64,000 bases of DNA from Vandiemenella viatica (GCA_031002005.1 CM061914.1:14370148-14434147), one strand, 5' to 3'; shown: positions 21,011-33,700, numbered from the stretch's first letter. Numbers and translations are program-made. Notes: generated by a model not told the origin, from the sequence alone.

Positions 21011-21589
21011 ATGTACCTACAGAGAAATTCATGTCAGTATTATGATAAGTTCATCAGCTTAATTGACAGTCATCCTATAATTTATTAACAATAGTAGGGA
21101 GATCTTTACGCTGTATTAACCAAATTGCACATTAATTAACAATGAGAAACCATCCCTCATCAATAAATTAATGATAATGGGATACTACAGAACTCCAACC
21201 ATTTACTGAATGAAATATTTTATTCTACTTTCATCAGTTCTGCAAAAGCAAATAAATGCTTTAAATATCTGAATTAAGAAAAGTTCCTTTCTGAAATCAA
21301 TAATGTGAAATGGGCGCAGTTGTAAAAACTAGGATTATGAATGATCTAAAAAAAATCAGGTAACCAGAATATGATCTAACAAATTTTTACTTTTATTAGG
21401 TGGAACTTATACCTTACTCATCTACTTTTACATTTCATTTTTTTTTTAAATTCTTTTACTGTTTCATGTAAATAGTGCAGTAAATTCAACAGTAACTTAT
21501 TCTTACCTATGATTATTATCCAAAATGTTAACTTAACATGTTATAAAAATCAAAAAGAAGTGTTTTAAGATAATATTGAAACAAAATGT
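21011..21589. other. AT-rich intron DNA without recognised features
   Basis: No supported coding sequence or repeat was found between the old mariner and the PLE scrap at 21590. Confidence 0.5.
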
Positions 21590-21708
21590 GGGAGGGAAAT
21601 TAACCCACCACTAATCAAAGTTGGAGGCAGGTTAGCTACGATGACAAAAAAGATGTTCTGAATACCGTTACATAATATTTTGGTGAACCTATTAATTATG
21701 TAACTGGT
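21590..21708 (-). mobile_element. PLE 3' UTR scrap
   Basis: GGGAGGGAAATTAACCCACC, then ACTAATCAAAGTTGGAGGC, resembles the PLE 3' region at 60.17 kb (GGGAAATTAACCCACCAC and ATACCAAAGTGGACGG). It is short, diverged and cut off by the LTR element at 21713. Confidence 0.5.
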
Positions 21709-21712
21709 ATAT

Positions 21713-23121
21713 TGTGGTGGGTGCCTTGGTGGGCAAACCACATTACAATTATCTTTCATACCTTTATGATTAATAACTGTGGATTTTTAATTTTAATTTT
21801 TACGAAGGATTGGAAATTTATTAATTTAGCAAGAATCTCGACGTTGGTTGGAATTTAGGAAAAATTGTCACAATATGACATTTATTTCTTATCACTGGCG
21901 ATTACAAGTCTGAGCGAATTTACCGTTAACATTAACACAAATTGGCAAAATCATAAAAGCAACGCTCAGAGTTACAATTAGCCGTCATGGGCAAGCAAAC
22001 AATTGTATATTTACTTTTAAATATCTCAGAATCAAAATGCAAGAAATAATGACAACTGGAAACAATGAAAAATACAAGTTATGACTACCTCAGACAAAGG
22101 CATCATAATACTGTGACTTTACAGTTAAAAAGAAAATCATGGGCGCCAGAATGAACAATATATCATTCGAAAATAACTAGTTCTGGCAAATTATGCCGCT
22201 AGCTCAGGGGTTTTTACAATTGCAAAGTGAGAACATGGACCTATCCTCTCAAAGTCGCTTACGGGTTCTGTTTCACGGAATGCACAATCACATGGCTTGG
22301 TCGTAATCAATTACCATTGTAGTTCTGCGTCTGATGTCTGTGATGAGTGTAGCGGACCCACGATATGTGAGATTATCTCACAAGTCGGCTATAGGCATCT
22401 CTGGTCTGGCAATGCGCATCATCGCATTACCGGCTGAGTTGCGGTGATAACCTTGCTCCAGCAAGGCAAGCTGCGGTTAGCGAAAGAAGTCAACTTTCCA
22501 AGTCAACCTCAGACTGGTGCGATCGAAGTTAGAATCTAGAATCTCAGCTCCTCGCTCTTCGGTCCACGAGGAAACTTCTTGCTCCGCCCATTTGTAGTCT
22601 CGAAGCTCACATACAACAAAAATTCCCAGGATTTTGAGTTATACGCTCATTTTGATTGGACCTTCAGGTCGGCACCTAATGTCACGTGATATCCTCGATA
22701 TGTGATTTGGCCAAAGAATCCAACAGAGGTCGGACATATTCGGCTAAGTTCGCCGGGGAGAGAGAACATTCGGGTTTCGGACGGCAGGCTTTTCCCGCTC
22801 GGTGAGTGACCCATCCCCAGGGAGCAGTGTGTGTGGTCTGGCAAATCCCAAATCTACGACGTCCTGTCGCCATGGCTCGGAAAGACCAAGATTAGCTTCA
22901 AGCCTACATAGCTCAATAACTCTTTAATATTCGCTTTGCTACGATACACTGTATAAGTTCACCATTTCATTACAGTCCTCACTTGGAATCTTGCGTACTT
23001 TATAAAATTACAACAAAAATCTATTCACGTGGTCGCCCAAGATTTATGTAAATTACTCTTATATTATTACATATATAATAAAAATGCACCTTGTAACGTG
23101 GCGACAGCGCGGCTCGTTACA
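21713..23121 (-). repeat. LTR, left copy (1,409 bp)
   Basis: It is the same length as, and apparently identical to, 27890-29298 (constant offset of 6,177 bp). It contains AATAAA at 23079 on the + strand and a moderately GC-rich central part (22.3-22.9 kb). Its short ORFs recur identically in both copies and are not genes. Confidence 0.92.
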
Positions 23122-25982
23122 ATATGGCCGGCCGTTGGTGAAAATGAAATTATGAAACAATAATTTTATTTTTAACTACCTAATTCTATCTCCATTGTGA
23201 CTCAACAAAAACTTAAGCATTTTTATAATTACATTAATTTTAAATGTGATTCCAATAACCATCGGTATTCCTGCCTTGTAAGGTGAATATATAACGGGAG
23301 CATATGTCCTTTTGGCCGTCTTACAATTCTTTACAAACAGAAGCACGTGAATTCAGGTAGCCTTCCCAATACAAAGTTATGTTAAACACAATACTAAAAT
23401 ATACATGAAAAGAAATTATTTACATACATGTTTAAATAATAATAATCTTGAAAATATCTTGTATCAAATCTTATCATTAAATCACTAAAATGAAACACAT
23501 TAATAAAACAAAATATTTTGAGACCACTTATGCAGAAAGTGGTGGAACTATACATTGTATTTACAATTTAGCGTGATGTTTTACTCATGTGCATAAAAAT
23601 AATTCTGCCTTCAACAAACATCCATTTAGATGCTAGAGGTGAGCGTAAAATATCTCATTACATTGCGCGGTTTTAATCTCAAAACAACGGAATAGTTTAG
23701 TCGGATTCGGTGACGTGATTTTCGTCATGACCGACGGTTAATTCAATAAGCATTTCAGAGAAGATGTGTTCGTGTTCATGGTCACATATCATTAACTGTA
23801 ATCTTAGATTTTAATGACGTGGCATTTACTTATAATTCAACGTGGTGTGGAATGAACGATGTAAGTACATGTTTTCGTGTGTTATGTAAATTATGAACCT
23901 TACTGGTTGAATGTTAGGTGGTCTCCTAATTAGTCTCTCATGTGTCGACATCTCTAACTTTTAACATACCGTCTGTGAAGTGATTGCGAATTTTATGGCG
24001 AAAGGTACCTGTATTTGCTCATGGGTATATGTAATGGAATTTCTATAAAATTTACCATTCCCATATGAGACATTATACACATTATGCGGTTTGACGTGAA
24101 CTTTCATCGTCAACCAAAGTCGTTGTAGCATCTTTGCATACAAGCGAACCCTGCACATAACCACTCCGCACATAAATGAAAGGATAATGAATAGCGTAAC
24201 TATCATTCCTCAGTAACATTACGATTCCTTCACAACGGGTCTATTGATGACTCGAGATTATCTTGACATTCAAAGAATATAATATTTCTCTTTATTTAGG
24301 AGTTATTATAACCGTTTTAACATATCGTTTACTCCACGTTTTAAGCCGAAAATCCATCCCAGTTAGCGAATATTTTCCTTTTATACACTTATGCTTCTTT
24401 AGCTTGTATGAAAAAGGTTATAAGCTTTGTGCATAGAAAGGTCCGATCTCAGGTGTTCCTTTTGCCAATACAAAGCAATTTTGAGATTTCACGCTAGCAG
24501 AACACTACAAATCTATATAAAGCAAAAATATAAACATTGCAATTATTTTCGGTGAGTACACACAATTCTGAGCTAAATGTGTACTGTCCAACAATAGTTT
24601 TAATCTAATTTACGGAATACTATACAATTTACAGTAAGGGTACGCGAAATACCGCTAGAACGAGGCGTGGAACGACTTGTTTCCCTTCTCATTCATTCTT
24701 GGGTATTCCCTACCTGCCAATTCTCGGAAACTGCCAGGTTGAGTTCAGCTGCCTATCTGCGCTGATGAGCTAAGCCGTTCGAGGGTAGCTGTCCCCACTC
24801 TTTCGAAACCGTTACTTTGTCACTCTGGCAACCGAATAAGGCCAGAAATATAGCAGGAAAAACGTCGATATCACCAATAATCTTATTGTTCACGTCTTCA
24901 CCATCTGTGCAATTTTCATATACAAAATTCCCTTTTAATTGAAGTTAGCGTCAAATATAATTACCTTAACTTGCAAAGTTAGCTGAATTATTGAATATAT
25001 CCCGTAAATAAAGTTTTTCCCCTTTAGCCTTTACAAACGCAGTCGCCTTTAACTTTTTGCTCTTCGACCTCCCTCTATCGTTAGCAAAATAACAGCAAGG
25101 TATTGTGAAAACTCTCCTTTATATCTGTAATCCAACTTAAGATTCCTAATTTCTGTGATGACCAACTCAATTTGAACAAATCTTTCTGGCAAGGTTTCGT
25201 GTTCTATAGGGCATTATCTATGGCACGTTAGCCACCCTTTACAGATACACACAAACAAAGAAGTAAAGTTCGTTGACGAGATAACTTGCGATCTTCGATC
25301 AACACAGACAAAGCGATATTACGCTCGCTGTACACTTCTGCTCAGAAAAGATAGAATGCAACTACTTAAGGTAAAACGTTACATCGAACTCATGCATCAC
25401 AAAATGTTGAAACCCTTTTCGTTTATGTCACAGAATACATCTTAGAAAGCATATCACAATATTTGTATCGCTGTCAGATTCATTGTGATTGCGAAGACAA
25501 GAAATTGTGTTTGCTAATGGCGCTTCATTTTCCGCGGGTGCGTATCAATTTATCTGGCTCAGGAAAACATTTAATATTTCAGGATTTTTTATCAAATCAT
25601 GTCCATTTAACAGCGTGAAAGTCAAAAGTGACTATTAATATTTCACGTGGACAAAATATAAAGTTCGGAATAGTGAAATAAGCATTAAAATTCCGAATAT
25701 GGAAATATCCTAAGTAGCTTTAACTGTAAGTGCAAATTCGCTAACTTGAATTTCGTTTGATTTTTCCGTTTATCTAATCTTTCCAGCAAAACAGACGGTT
25801 TAGACTAGCGGAACTGGCATCGGCGTTTTTCAAGCATGATTAATTTAGGTAAGGCGTCTAACCTAAAAGAATGTGTACTGTACATTTAATTTCCCCCTTT
25901 TTTTTATGATTCAAATCGGTCAATTCATAGTCAGCCCTTTCGTCATCGTATTTGGCATGCTACACAACTTGTTGAACAATGC
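23122..25982. other. Internal non-coding DNA of the LTR element
   Basis: This is 2.9 kb of AT-rich sequence with no ORF of note; the longest is 81 codons, at 23961-24206. On the inferred minus orientation it would be the 3' internal region, where pol would be expected. It is not visibly pol-derived. Confidence 0.5.
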
Positions 25983-27179
25983 CTACAAGACGAATTTGAG
26001 ACGTCCATGGATTCTTTTTATCACATAATTCCTTTCGGAATACACGCTCATCGCATGTTTATTGAATGCGATAAAACGCTGATGCGAGGCGAGAAACGTT
26101 TGGCACTCAGTGATGACCCTAAGTCCAACATCTGCGTTCCCTAACAAAATTCTCGGAACACGCATTGTGCTAGCGGATCCCTTAGCCTTGCTAATGGGCT
26201 CAGCTGACGACCAGGTACCTGGCTTACATAACATTCTCGTCTGTCTTCCCTTCCAGCTGATTTCATTGATCCACCAGAATTTAGTTTCTGCAGCAAAATA
26301 CTTGTCTTTTGACCTGAACGGGCACAGAAAAATTTCCCGTTGCTTTTCGATCATGGCGGTGTATATGCTATCATGCCTTTCTGTTCCATGGATACTCAAA
26401 CCGAAACGCTTTACACAAGTTTTCCGGAACTGCGCGTCTGACCAGACGCATTCCGTACTCACAACTGCGATCTGCAGTGACTTTTGCACTGTATCAACGC
26501 TTTTGCTGACACTATGCTCAGTAATCTGCCGCGTCACTGTCACGTCTTCGAGCAGTGTCCGATTGAAAATTTGTATTTCCGGAACTGCTTCGACCATACA
26601 ATCGACAGACGTAATGGTGGAATGCCCGCATTCCTCAGAGTTTACCAGCTGTTGGTCTGTATTTTGGGTTGGCTCTACTTGTGCAATTTCGATCCATTCA
26701 TCGGTAATCGCGGCAGTTGATACTTCTGTGTGTTTTTGTGACTCAGAATTTTTCTTTAATCCCTCCTTTTGTGGATCAACTGGCCCACTCAAGTTATTAA
26801 GCATATTATTCATCAACTTCTCTTGGGAATTAAATCGTGCATCAATACTCTGCTTAAGCGAATCCCAATTTCTCTTATTTTCCTCTTCTACTGAATCAAA
26901 AAGCTTGTTTAATTCCAGAAACTGCTGGCTACTTTTCTGGCTCGATTGCTCTATTGCAGCCATCAACATGTTGAACATTTGCTGTGATAAGAGGGGTGGT
27001 GCTTCTATAGGAATTTGTGTCATTTGTTGCGTCTGTTCTGAATGTGCGGGCGTATTCTGTATCATTTCACCGACAGGTGAAGGAAAATTTTCCATATCTT
27101 CCTGTGGCGACAAAGTAGACTGCGAACTATATGAGTGGGTCGGAACTTCAGAAATTGCGTGCCCCTCGCCTGCAGCCAA
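25983..27179 (-). CDS. Gag-like ORF of the LTR element (unidentified)
   Basis: A 398-residue open frame sits inside the LTR element. Residues about 60-150 are rich in Gln, Glu, Lys and Ser and include QMFNMLMAAIEQSSQ and FLELNKLFDSVEEENKRNWD, likely a coiled coil as in many retroelement Gag N-termini. No CCHC zinc knuckle, protease or RT motif is visible. The C-terminal 150 residues (LCPFRSKDKYFAAETKFWW and on) are not recognised. The frame is uninterrupted, consistent with a young copy. The start Met is the first in frame. An overlapping 364-residue + strand frame exists, but its hydrophobic, Ser/Cys-rich wording looks like antisense. I do not assign a function beyond probable Gag. Confidence 0.55.
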   Translation of the reverse strand: MAAGEGHAISEVPTHSYSSQSTLSPQEDMENFPSPVGEMIQNTPAHSEQTQQMTQIPIEAPPLLSQQMFNMLMAAIEQSSQKSSQQFLELNKLFDSVEEENKRNWDSLKQSIDARFNSQEKLMNNMLNNLSGPVDPQKEGLKKNSESQKHTEVSTAAITDEWIEIAQVEPTQNTDQQLVNSEECGHSTITSVDCMVEAVPEIQIFNRTLLEDVTVTRQITEHSVSKSVDTVQKSLQIAVVSTECVWSDAQFRKTCVKRFGLSIHGTERHDSIYTAMIEKQREIFLCPFRSKDKYFAAETKFWWINEISWKGRQTRMLCKPGTWSSAEPISKAKGSASTMRVPRILLGNADVGLRVITECQTFLASHQRFIAFNKHAMSVYSERNYVIKRIHGRLKFVL

Positions 27180-27889
27180 TATTCAGCTTTATTCCGTTAA
27201 CTGAACCTCGTTCATGATTTCGGGAGATTTTTGCCTATCAGACTGATCTTCCATATCGAAATCTTTTATCGTACGAGATCGTAGCTTCATATGAACACAC
27301 AAACAATGAATTTACACCGCAATTGTGCAATGACGAAATCTAGGTTCACTAACAACAAAAATACCGCGAATTTCAATACACACAAATACATATACCCCTC
27401 CAAAATACAGCAAGAGAAAAGCAACGATGAATCATGCAACACAACACCATGAAAGCAGACTTACTTTCAAACACATGGGCAAGACATGCGTGTCTTTAAT
27501 TTTCTTACAAGCTACCATGCATTAAGAAATCAACACTGAAGTTACTCATTTAAAAATTTGAAACTGATCACAAAATTGTTACAATACAAAGTGTATTGCA
27601 TCTCAATTGAAATACACAAATGAACTTCTTTTAATGCGTTGAAACAAAATAAATTTTATGCATTGAAACAAAATGAACTTTATGCATTAAAATACAAGTG
27701 AAACATCAAAATAAAATCTTGTATGAATATCTATTGACTACAAGAATAATAAAACAGCCAAAAACCATGTGCAACATTCCATGAAACTTTCTGAATTTGG
27801 GCTCCAAATTGTATTAATTTGAATTATGCCACCAAGTTCGCAGACATTAAGAAGTAATGTCTCATCTGGCACCACGTTGGGCGACATTA

Positions 27890-29298
27890 TGTGGTGGGTG
27901 CCTTGGTGGGCAAACCACATTACAATTATCTTTCATACCTTTATGATTAATAACTGTGGATTTTTAATTTTAATTTTTACGAAGGATTGGAAATTTATTA
28001 ATTTAGCAAGAATCTCGACGTTGGTTGGAATTTAGGAAAAATTGTCACAATATGACATTTATTTCTTATCACTGGCGATTACAAGTCTGAGCGAATTTAC
28101 CGTTAACATTAACACAAATTGGCAAAATCATAAAAGCAACGCTCAGAGTTACAATTAGCCGTCATGGGCAAGCAAACAATTGTATATTTACTTTTAAATA
28201 TCTCAGAATCAAAATGCAAGAAATAATGACAACTGGAAACAATGAAAAATACAAGTTATGACTACCTCAGACAAAGGCATCATAATACTGTGACTTTACA
28301 GTTAAAAAGAAAATCATGGGCGCCAGAATGAACAATATATCATTCGAAAATAACTAGTTCTGGCAAATTATGCCGCTAGCTCAGGGGTTTTTACAATTGC
28401 AAAGTGAGAACATGGACCTATCCTCTCAAAGTCGCTTACGGGTTCTGTTTCACGGAATGCACAATCACATGGCTTGGTCGTAATCAATTACCATTGTAGT
28501 TCTGCGTCTGATGTCTGTGATGAGTGTAGCGGACCCACGATATGTGAGATTATCTCACAAGTCGGCTATAGGCATCTCTGGTCTGGCAATGCGCATCATC
28601 GCATTACCGGCTGAGTTGCGGTGATAACCTTGCTCCAGCAAGGCAAGCTGCGGTTAGCGAAAGAAGTCAACTTTCCAAGTCAACCTCAGACTGGTGCGAT
28701 CGAAGTTAGAATCTAGAATCTCAGCTCCTCGCTCTTCGGTCCACGAGGAAACTTCTTGCTCCGCCCATTTGTAGTCTCGAAGCTCACATACAACAAAAAT
28801 TCCCAGGATTTTGAGTTATACGCTCATTTTGATTGGACCTTCAGGTCGGCACCTAATGTCACGTGATATCCTCGATATGTGATTTGGCCAAAGAATCCAA
28901 CAGAGGTCGGACATATTCGGCTAAGTTCGCCGGGGAGAGAGAACATTCGGGTTTCGGACGGCAGGCTTTTCCCGCTCGGTGAGTGACCCATCCCCAGGGA
29001 GCAGTGTGTGTGGTCTGGCAAATCCCAAATCTACGACGTCCTGTCGCCATGGCTCGGAAAGACCAAGATTAGCTTCAAGCCTACATAGCTCAATAACTCT
29101 TTAATATTCGCTTTGCTACGATACACTGTATAAGTTCACCATTTCATTACAGTCCTCACTTGGAATCTTGCGTACTTTATAAAATTACAACAAAAATCTA
29201 TTCACGTGGTCGCCCAAGATTTATGTAAATTACTCTTATATTATTACATATATAATAAAAATGCACCTTGTAACGTGGCGACAGCGCGGCTCGTTACA
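27890..29298 (-). repeat. LTR, right copy (1,409 bp)
   Basis: This is the partner of 21713-23121 with no visible indel. ATAT follows at 29299-29302. Identity over 1.4 kb indicates a very recent insertion or gene conversion between the LTRs. Confidence 0.92.
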
Positions 29299-29302
29299 AT
29301 AT

Positions 29303-29640
29303 GAATCACTTGAAAAGGATGTGTGAATATTATACTTTTCATATATGTGCATGCATTGGCCTATGTGCACCAATTTCCTTTTGATTTATTTTGTGCCTTA
29401 TTTAAGACAAATCTGCCAGTACTGTGAGAAAGTTCTTGCACTGATACCCTACTTGTACAATGCAGGAAATTTCAATAAGTTGTCAAAAGTGTCAGTAGCA
29501 TGTATAGATATAAATTTTTAAATGAACTATCACCAAAAATACATCAGTAAAAGTTTTATCCCTCTTAAAACTAATTGTTATCGAATATATGAGGATGCAT
29601 CAAATACAAATGATACTCTTTTAACTGAGCATGCTATACT
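29303..29640. other. AT-rich intron DNA
   Basis: No feature was recognised between the right LTR flank and the mariner remnant. Confidence 0.45.
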
Positions 29641-30345
29641 GGCCTGAGAGATCATGCACTTCTGGATGTATTGGTTTGAGATGTCAAGGGCAGGGAGAGC
29701 AACTGTTGGACTCGTGCAATGCAGTCAGCAGAACTGCTAACAATGTCACAGGGAGACGTGCATCCCTCAATTGTGCTACCTATAATTATTAAATTTCTAA
29801 CTCATGAAGGCATGAATCCAAATGAATTGCTGCAGAGAGGAAAAGCACAGTTCTCACATGGTACACTGTCACAGGATTGTGTGTTTTCCAAGAATAAACG
29901 AGTCTTCAAAAGCTTTGAAGAGGCAAACATGAAAACCCCATTAAAGGCCAAGACTCAGTCATCGACACTTAAAGTGCTTGTAATAATATTTTGACCGATG
30001 TGGCATTTTGAATATTGATTTTTTCTGTGGACATCACTCCATCAATGCAGCATACTACTGCAAACCTATGGGTGAGGTTAAGCTTCCTGATCACCGCAAT
30101 AGGCATTACGAGCTAGTAGGACACACGATTCTTCTCCGAGACAATGTTTGGCTGAACACTGCAGCTCTCAGTCATGTTAAACTGGAGAAGTCCTGACCTT
30201 TTGCCCAGTGATTTTCATCTCAGGGGGCAATGAAAGAAGCACTGGGAGGCCAACGGTTTTATGATGACAAAATGATGGAGGGCTGCTGGCACTCCCCCCT
30301 CCCTTCATGATGAAAGCAACAAGAATCTATCAATATGCTGGGAAA
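29641..30345 (+). mobile_element. Mariner transposon remnant
   Basis: The frame at 29719-29994 reads IIKFLTHEGMNPNELLQRGK then AQFSHGTLSQDCVF, the helix-turn-helix start of mariner transposases (FL-EGV-P-EIH-RM-AQYG). A jump follows to GILNIDFFCGHHSINAAYYC and LLRDNVWLNTAALSHV (30008-30196), the mariner VNAAYYC and LLHDNA-P-T blocks. After that, a frame reads SGGNERSTGRPTVL, matching the PMKEALGGQRF block. The middle of the gene is deleted and frames shift. It is related to the mariner at 63.26 kb rather than to the DD41D element. Confidence 0.75.
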
Positions 30346-30469
30346 AGTGTGGTTCCAATGCAACAGAATATGTTGAGAAGTATTATTTAATTTCTTCTTT
30401 ATATATATTATATAAATAAGGGCCTTGTTTATATTTGATTCACCCTTATATAAAGTATTTCAGAAATGT

Positions 30470-31675
30470 ATTTCAGAAAGTCGAAAAAACACTGAAAAGC
30501 TTGGCTAAAGGCAAATCACCAAACCTAGATGAAATAAATGTGGATATGATCAAAGCAGCAGGAGTCTATGGATTTTGATATGAAGAGTAATGAATACCAC
30601 CTGGATAGAGGAAAATGGAGAAGGCAAGAGATGTCATTTTTATTTTCTTAAATATTGAAAAGGTTTATGACAGCATAGCTAGAGAGAAACTTTGGGAATG
30701 TTTCTCCAAACAAAAGGCACAAACGAACTTGATCACCAAAGTTAAAATGCTTTATGATAACTGCCAAAGCTGCATATAAATTGGAGACTGCTATTCAGAC
30801 TTATTTGTCACTACCAATTGTATTCAGCAAGGTAGAGCACTATCACCTATGTTATTCATCATTTTAAAGGATGAAATTATGAAGAGAGTAAAACTGCATT
30901 TGCATTTGCAGATGATGTTATAATTTGGGGATATACAGAACAAAAATTCAACAGAAAATAAACATCTGGAATAAGCATTTTAAGGAATTTGTTCTTAAAA
31001 TAAGCCATACAAAAGCAGTGGTTATGGCTGTCAACAGACTATAAATCCTAATATTATCTGGACGGTGAAATATTGAGGCAGGTTGATTATTTTCAGTACC
31101 TTCACAGTAAGGTGACTTCTGACAGTAGATCTCAGAATAAAATTACCAACAGGGTACAAAATGAAGCCCAGTTCTATCATCAAGTAAGGCAGCTTCTGTG
31201 GGACAAGCACATTACAAGTACAGCCAAACTGTTATTGTATAACGCATACTTCTTACCCAGTACAATGTACAGCCTAGAAGTATGTACCAGTATCAGCAGA
31301 GATGAAAGCAAACTCCAGGTGGCAGAGATGATGCTCCTGAAATCTATGGTACAGAAAACCATAAGAGACAAGACAAGGAATAAAAAGAACCCAGTCAATA
31401 AGATCCTTCACAAAAATATTTCCAAAGCAAGATTGTGATGGCTGGGACATGGCAAGCAGATGCATCCAATGAGAACAGCGAGGATATGGCTGGAAAAAGA
31501 ACTGAAGGGTAACAGACCAAGCGGCTGGCCCGGGAGGAGATGGATTGATCTCATGAAACTGGACCTGCAGAAGAAAGGTGTATCATGGTCTAGTGGCCAA
31601 AAATAGGTATCAGACAAAGGTGGCGAGTGTTCTTACACCGCACCTGGGAAACTGGAGACGGATGAAGATGATAAT
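30470..31675 (+). mobile_element. Decayed LINE reverse transcriptase
   Basis: Scattered RT words are in order on the + strand: KSLAKGKSPNLDEINVDMIK, NIEKVYDSIAREKLW (the KAFD block), CIQQGRALSPMLFI (GVRQGCPLSPLLF) and AFADDVIIWGYTE. Then 31073-31438 encodes VDYFQYLHSKVTSDSRSQNK and a post-RT tail with LLYNAYFLPSTMYSLEV, where the usual form is YGSETW. A final region near 31440-31570 encodes GHGKQM and GNRPSGWPGRRWID. Many stops interrupt it. It resembles RTE-type elements but differs from the copy at 13.5-15.9 kb. Confidence 0.75.
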
Positions 31676-33489
31676 GAGTGATGTATCAGCAACCCAAACA
31701 CTCTTATTGTAAAGAAAAGTTCTCTCAGCCAATTTTGATTTCAGTGTATACTATAACAATGAGCCAAAAACAGTACCTTAAAATTCTTGCTCTTCTGAAT
31801 ATACTATGATTTAATTTGTGATTAACATCTCAAGAGTTCCAGACAAAAAACTTACAAAAACCTTTTCATTAGTTCAGATGAGAGGATTCAACTGAATTTG
31901 ATGGTCCTCATTTAATAGCATTCCATCTCAACAACCATCTAGATTAGGCATTAGCAGTGATCTTTTGAAATGAAGTATTGATGGACCTAGGGATAATGTC
32001 AGGTTGCTTTTTTCCTGTACTAGATTAATTCCAAAACAGGAAGCCACTAACTCCATGAGTGTAAGTGTAAATTTAGTGTTCTACATCATGTTCATGTTAT
32101 ACTCTACTGTTTTGTTTTGTGTTTCTTTCTGACAATGCAGTAGACTTGCAAATATCTGGAAATTCTGTTCAGTGAAAGCAAGTAATGTTTTAACACAAGA
32201 AATGGATGTATTGTTGCAACAATCACTAATTTTCAGCTAACACCAATAAGAATAGATCAGATGTGTACAAAGAAAATATTTATATTTGGGATAGAGTGAT
32301 TCTTAACCTTTGTCCAATAGTTACAGAAAAAATTACACTTTGTAACTTTTAATTGTACACAAGTACTCTGGTAATTACAATAACTTTATAGGTGCCATAT
32401 CTAGTAAGTTCTGATACAAACAAACAAAGAAATTCATGCGTATAGCCGGTACAGGCTGAGGTGCGGTGGACAGTAATTGTATTAACGTTATTGTTCACAG
32501 TCAAATATATGTCACATATAGTTAACATGAACTGTTGGTGAGAGCATGAGTACTCTTGCAACATGGCACTGCGAGGAACAGAACATTGCAGAGGCCGTCT
32601 GCAATTTGCCTACGTTAATAGCCTTCTGGGCGGGGCACACGAACCACAGAGGTTATGATAACATCGAGCATAAATTACCGGTGTGGCAGCTGTGAACTCC
32701 AACATCCCGGGTGGACCAGATTCGGAAAGCGGAGCGGGCACACGGAAATCGAAGTTTCCCAGTGCTTCAACACAACTGGCCAGATAGGCCGTATTAAACT
32801 ATCACCGCACGAACACGAGCAGACACACTGCAGGTGGGGTGCTCTCGTTCCTGGCGAGATCACCGGGAATTCGATTTGCAAAGCACCTAGTCAGCAGCTG
32901 CAGGGGGGCCCCAACGGTGGTTGCCCGGCAAGTTCTGTCTCGTGGTGACGGCCGTGAGGTCCAGGGTGGAACGTACAAGAAACTTGCATTAGTGGTGTGG
33001 ATTGAGAGCTTATCACCCATTGACCTCACATTCAACTAGAGAATAGGCAGGAGGAATTGTTGCGAGCGGAAATCCGCTTACACACAAAATCTTAGATGCT
33101 GTCACATCTCTCAAGGATGCTACAATAATGTCGCCCCTACCGTGGCTCATTTAAATGTGTCTGGGATCTACTCAGCACAATTTTTGAAGTATTTAAAATA
33201 GAGTGAATGGCATAAGTATTATTCAATGCTTGACCATTATACTGTAACACTTAGGTCTGCATGTACCTGAAGTATCTTTATGAAATTTATGTCCACTGAT
33301 CTGCTTAGTAACAGCCAATAGAAAAACATTAATAATGATACATCTAACAACTCAGTTTGAAACGAAAGAGCTGTGTAGTCATATAATAACTACACAGCTA
33401 TGAAGAGACATGACAAGCACTTCCTCAAATGACATGGAATGTTTGCACTCATTGGGCAGCTGAACTTGAACAATTTTTGCTACATCAAG
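31676..33489. other. Intron DNA with a GC-rich island at about 32560-33060
   Basis: Most of this is AT-rich and featureless. About 500 bp from 32560 to 33060 is clearly richer in G, C and CpG. It carries overlapping ORFs on both strands (for example 32655-32948 and 32802-33035), none with a recognisable domain. It could be a fragment of a GC-rich repeat; I cannot name it. Confidence 0.5.
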
Positions 33490-33700
33490 CACGGTTGGTG
33501 AGTGGTAACTCCCTGTATTCACATTCGGGAGGATGCCGGTTTGCTTTCCAGTCCAAACATCCAGATTTGGGTTTTCCATGGTTTCACCAAATCCCTCCCA
33601 GCTACTTCCTTCAGAAGTCCATGGCCAAATTCCTTCCCATTCCCTGCCGCCTCTCATTTGCTACCTCTAATGACCTTGATGTTGACAAAGCATGAAGCCA
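33490..33700 (+). mobile_element. tRNA-derived SINE, diverged copy
   Basis: A degenerate tRNA-like head (TTGGTGAGTGGTAACTCC, then GAGGATGCCGGTTTGCTTTC) is followed by the family body: CATCCAGATTTGGGTTTTCC, CATGGTTTCACCAAATCCC and TCCATGGCCAAATTCCTTCC. The body is the reverse complement of the copies at 47.2 and 63.4 kb. It ends near TAATGACCTTGATGTTGAC. It lies 180 bp before a FASN exon, on the gene's strand. Confidence 0.8.

Larger units (their letters stand above)
21713..29298 (-). mobile_element. Non-autonomous LTR retrotransposon with 1,409-bp LTRs
   Basis: Two direct repeats of exactly 1,409 bp (21713-23121 and 27890-29298) flank 4.77 kb. A 4-bp target duplication, ATAT, lies at 21709-21712 and 29299-29302. 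The repeats begin TGTGGTGGGT and end CTCGTTACA on the + strand, with the TG/CA ends of LTRs. Where I compared them, line by line and through their identical internal frames, I saw no difference. The only sizeable internal ORF is gag-like, on the minus strand. No protease, RT or integrase motif was found, so it resembles a large retrotransposon derivative. Minus orientation is inferred from that ORF and a GTCGCCCAACGTGGTGCC block (27867-27885) resembling a primer site. No good polypurine tract was seen, so orientation is uncertain. Confidence 0.88.

Noticed and set aside
22647..22873. Minus-strand ORFs of 63-65 codons repeated at 28824-29050
   Set aside because: They lie inside both LTRs at a constant offset of 6,177 bp, so they are LTR sequence, not a duplicated gene.
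32655..33039. Overlapping ORFs on both strands in the GC-rich island
   Set aside because: High GC lowers stop frequency. No domain is visible and neither strand is favoured.
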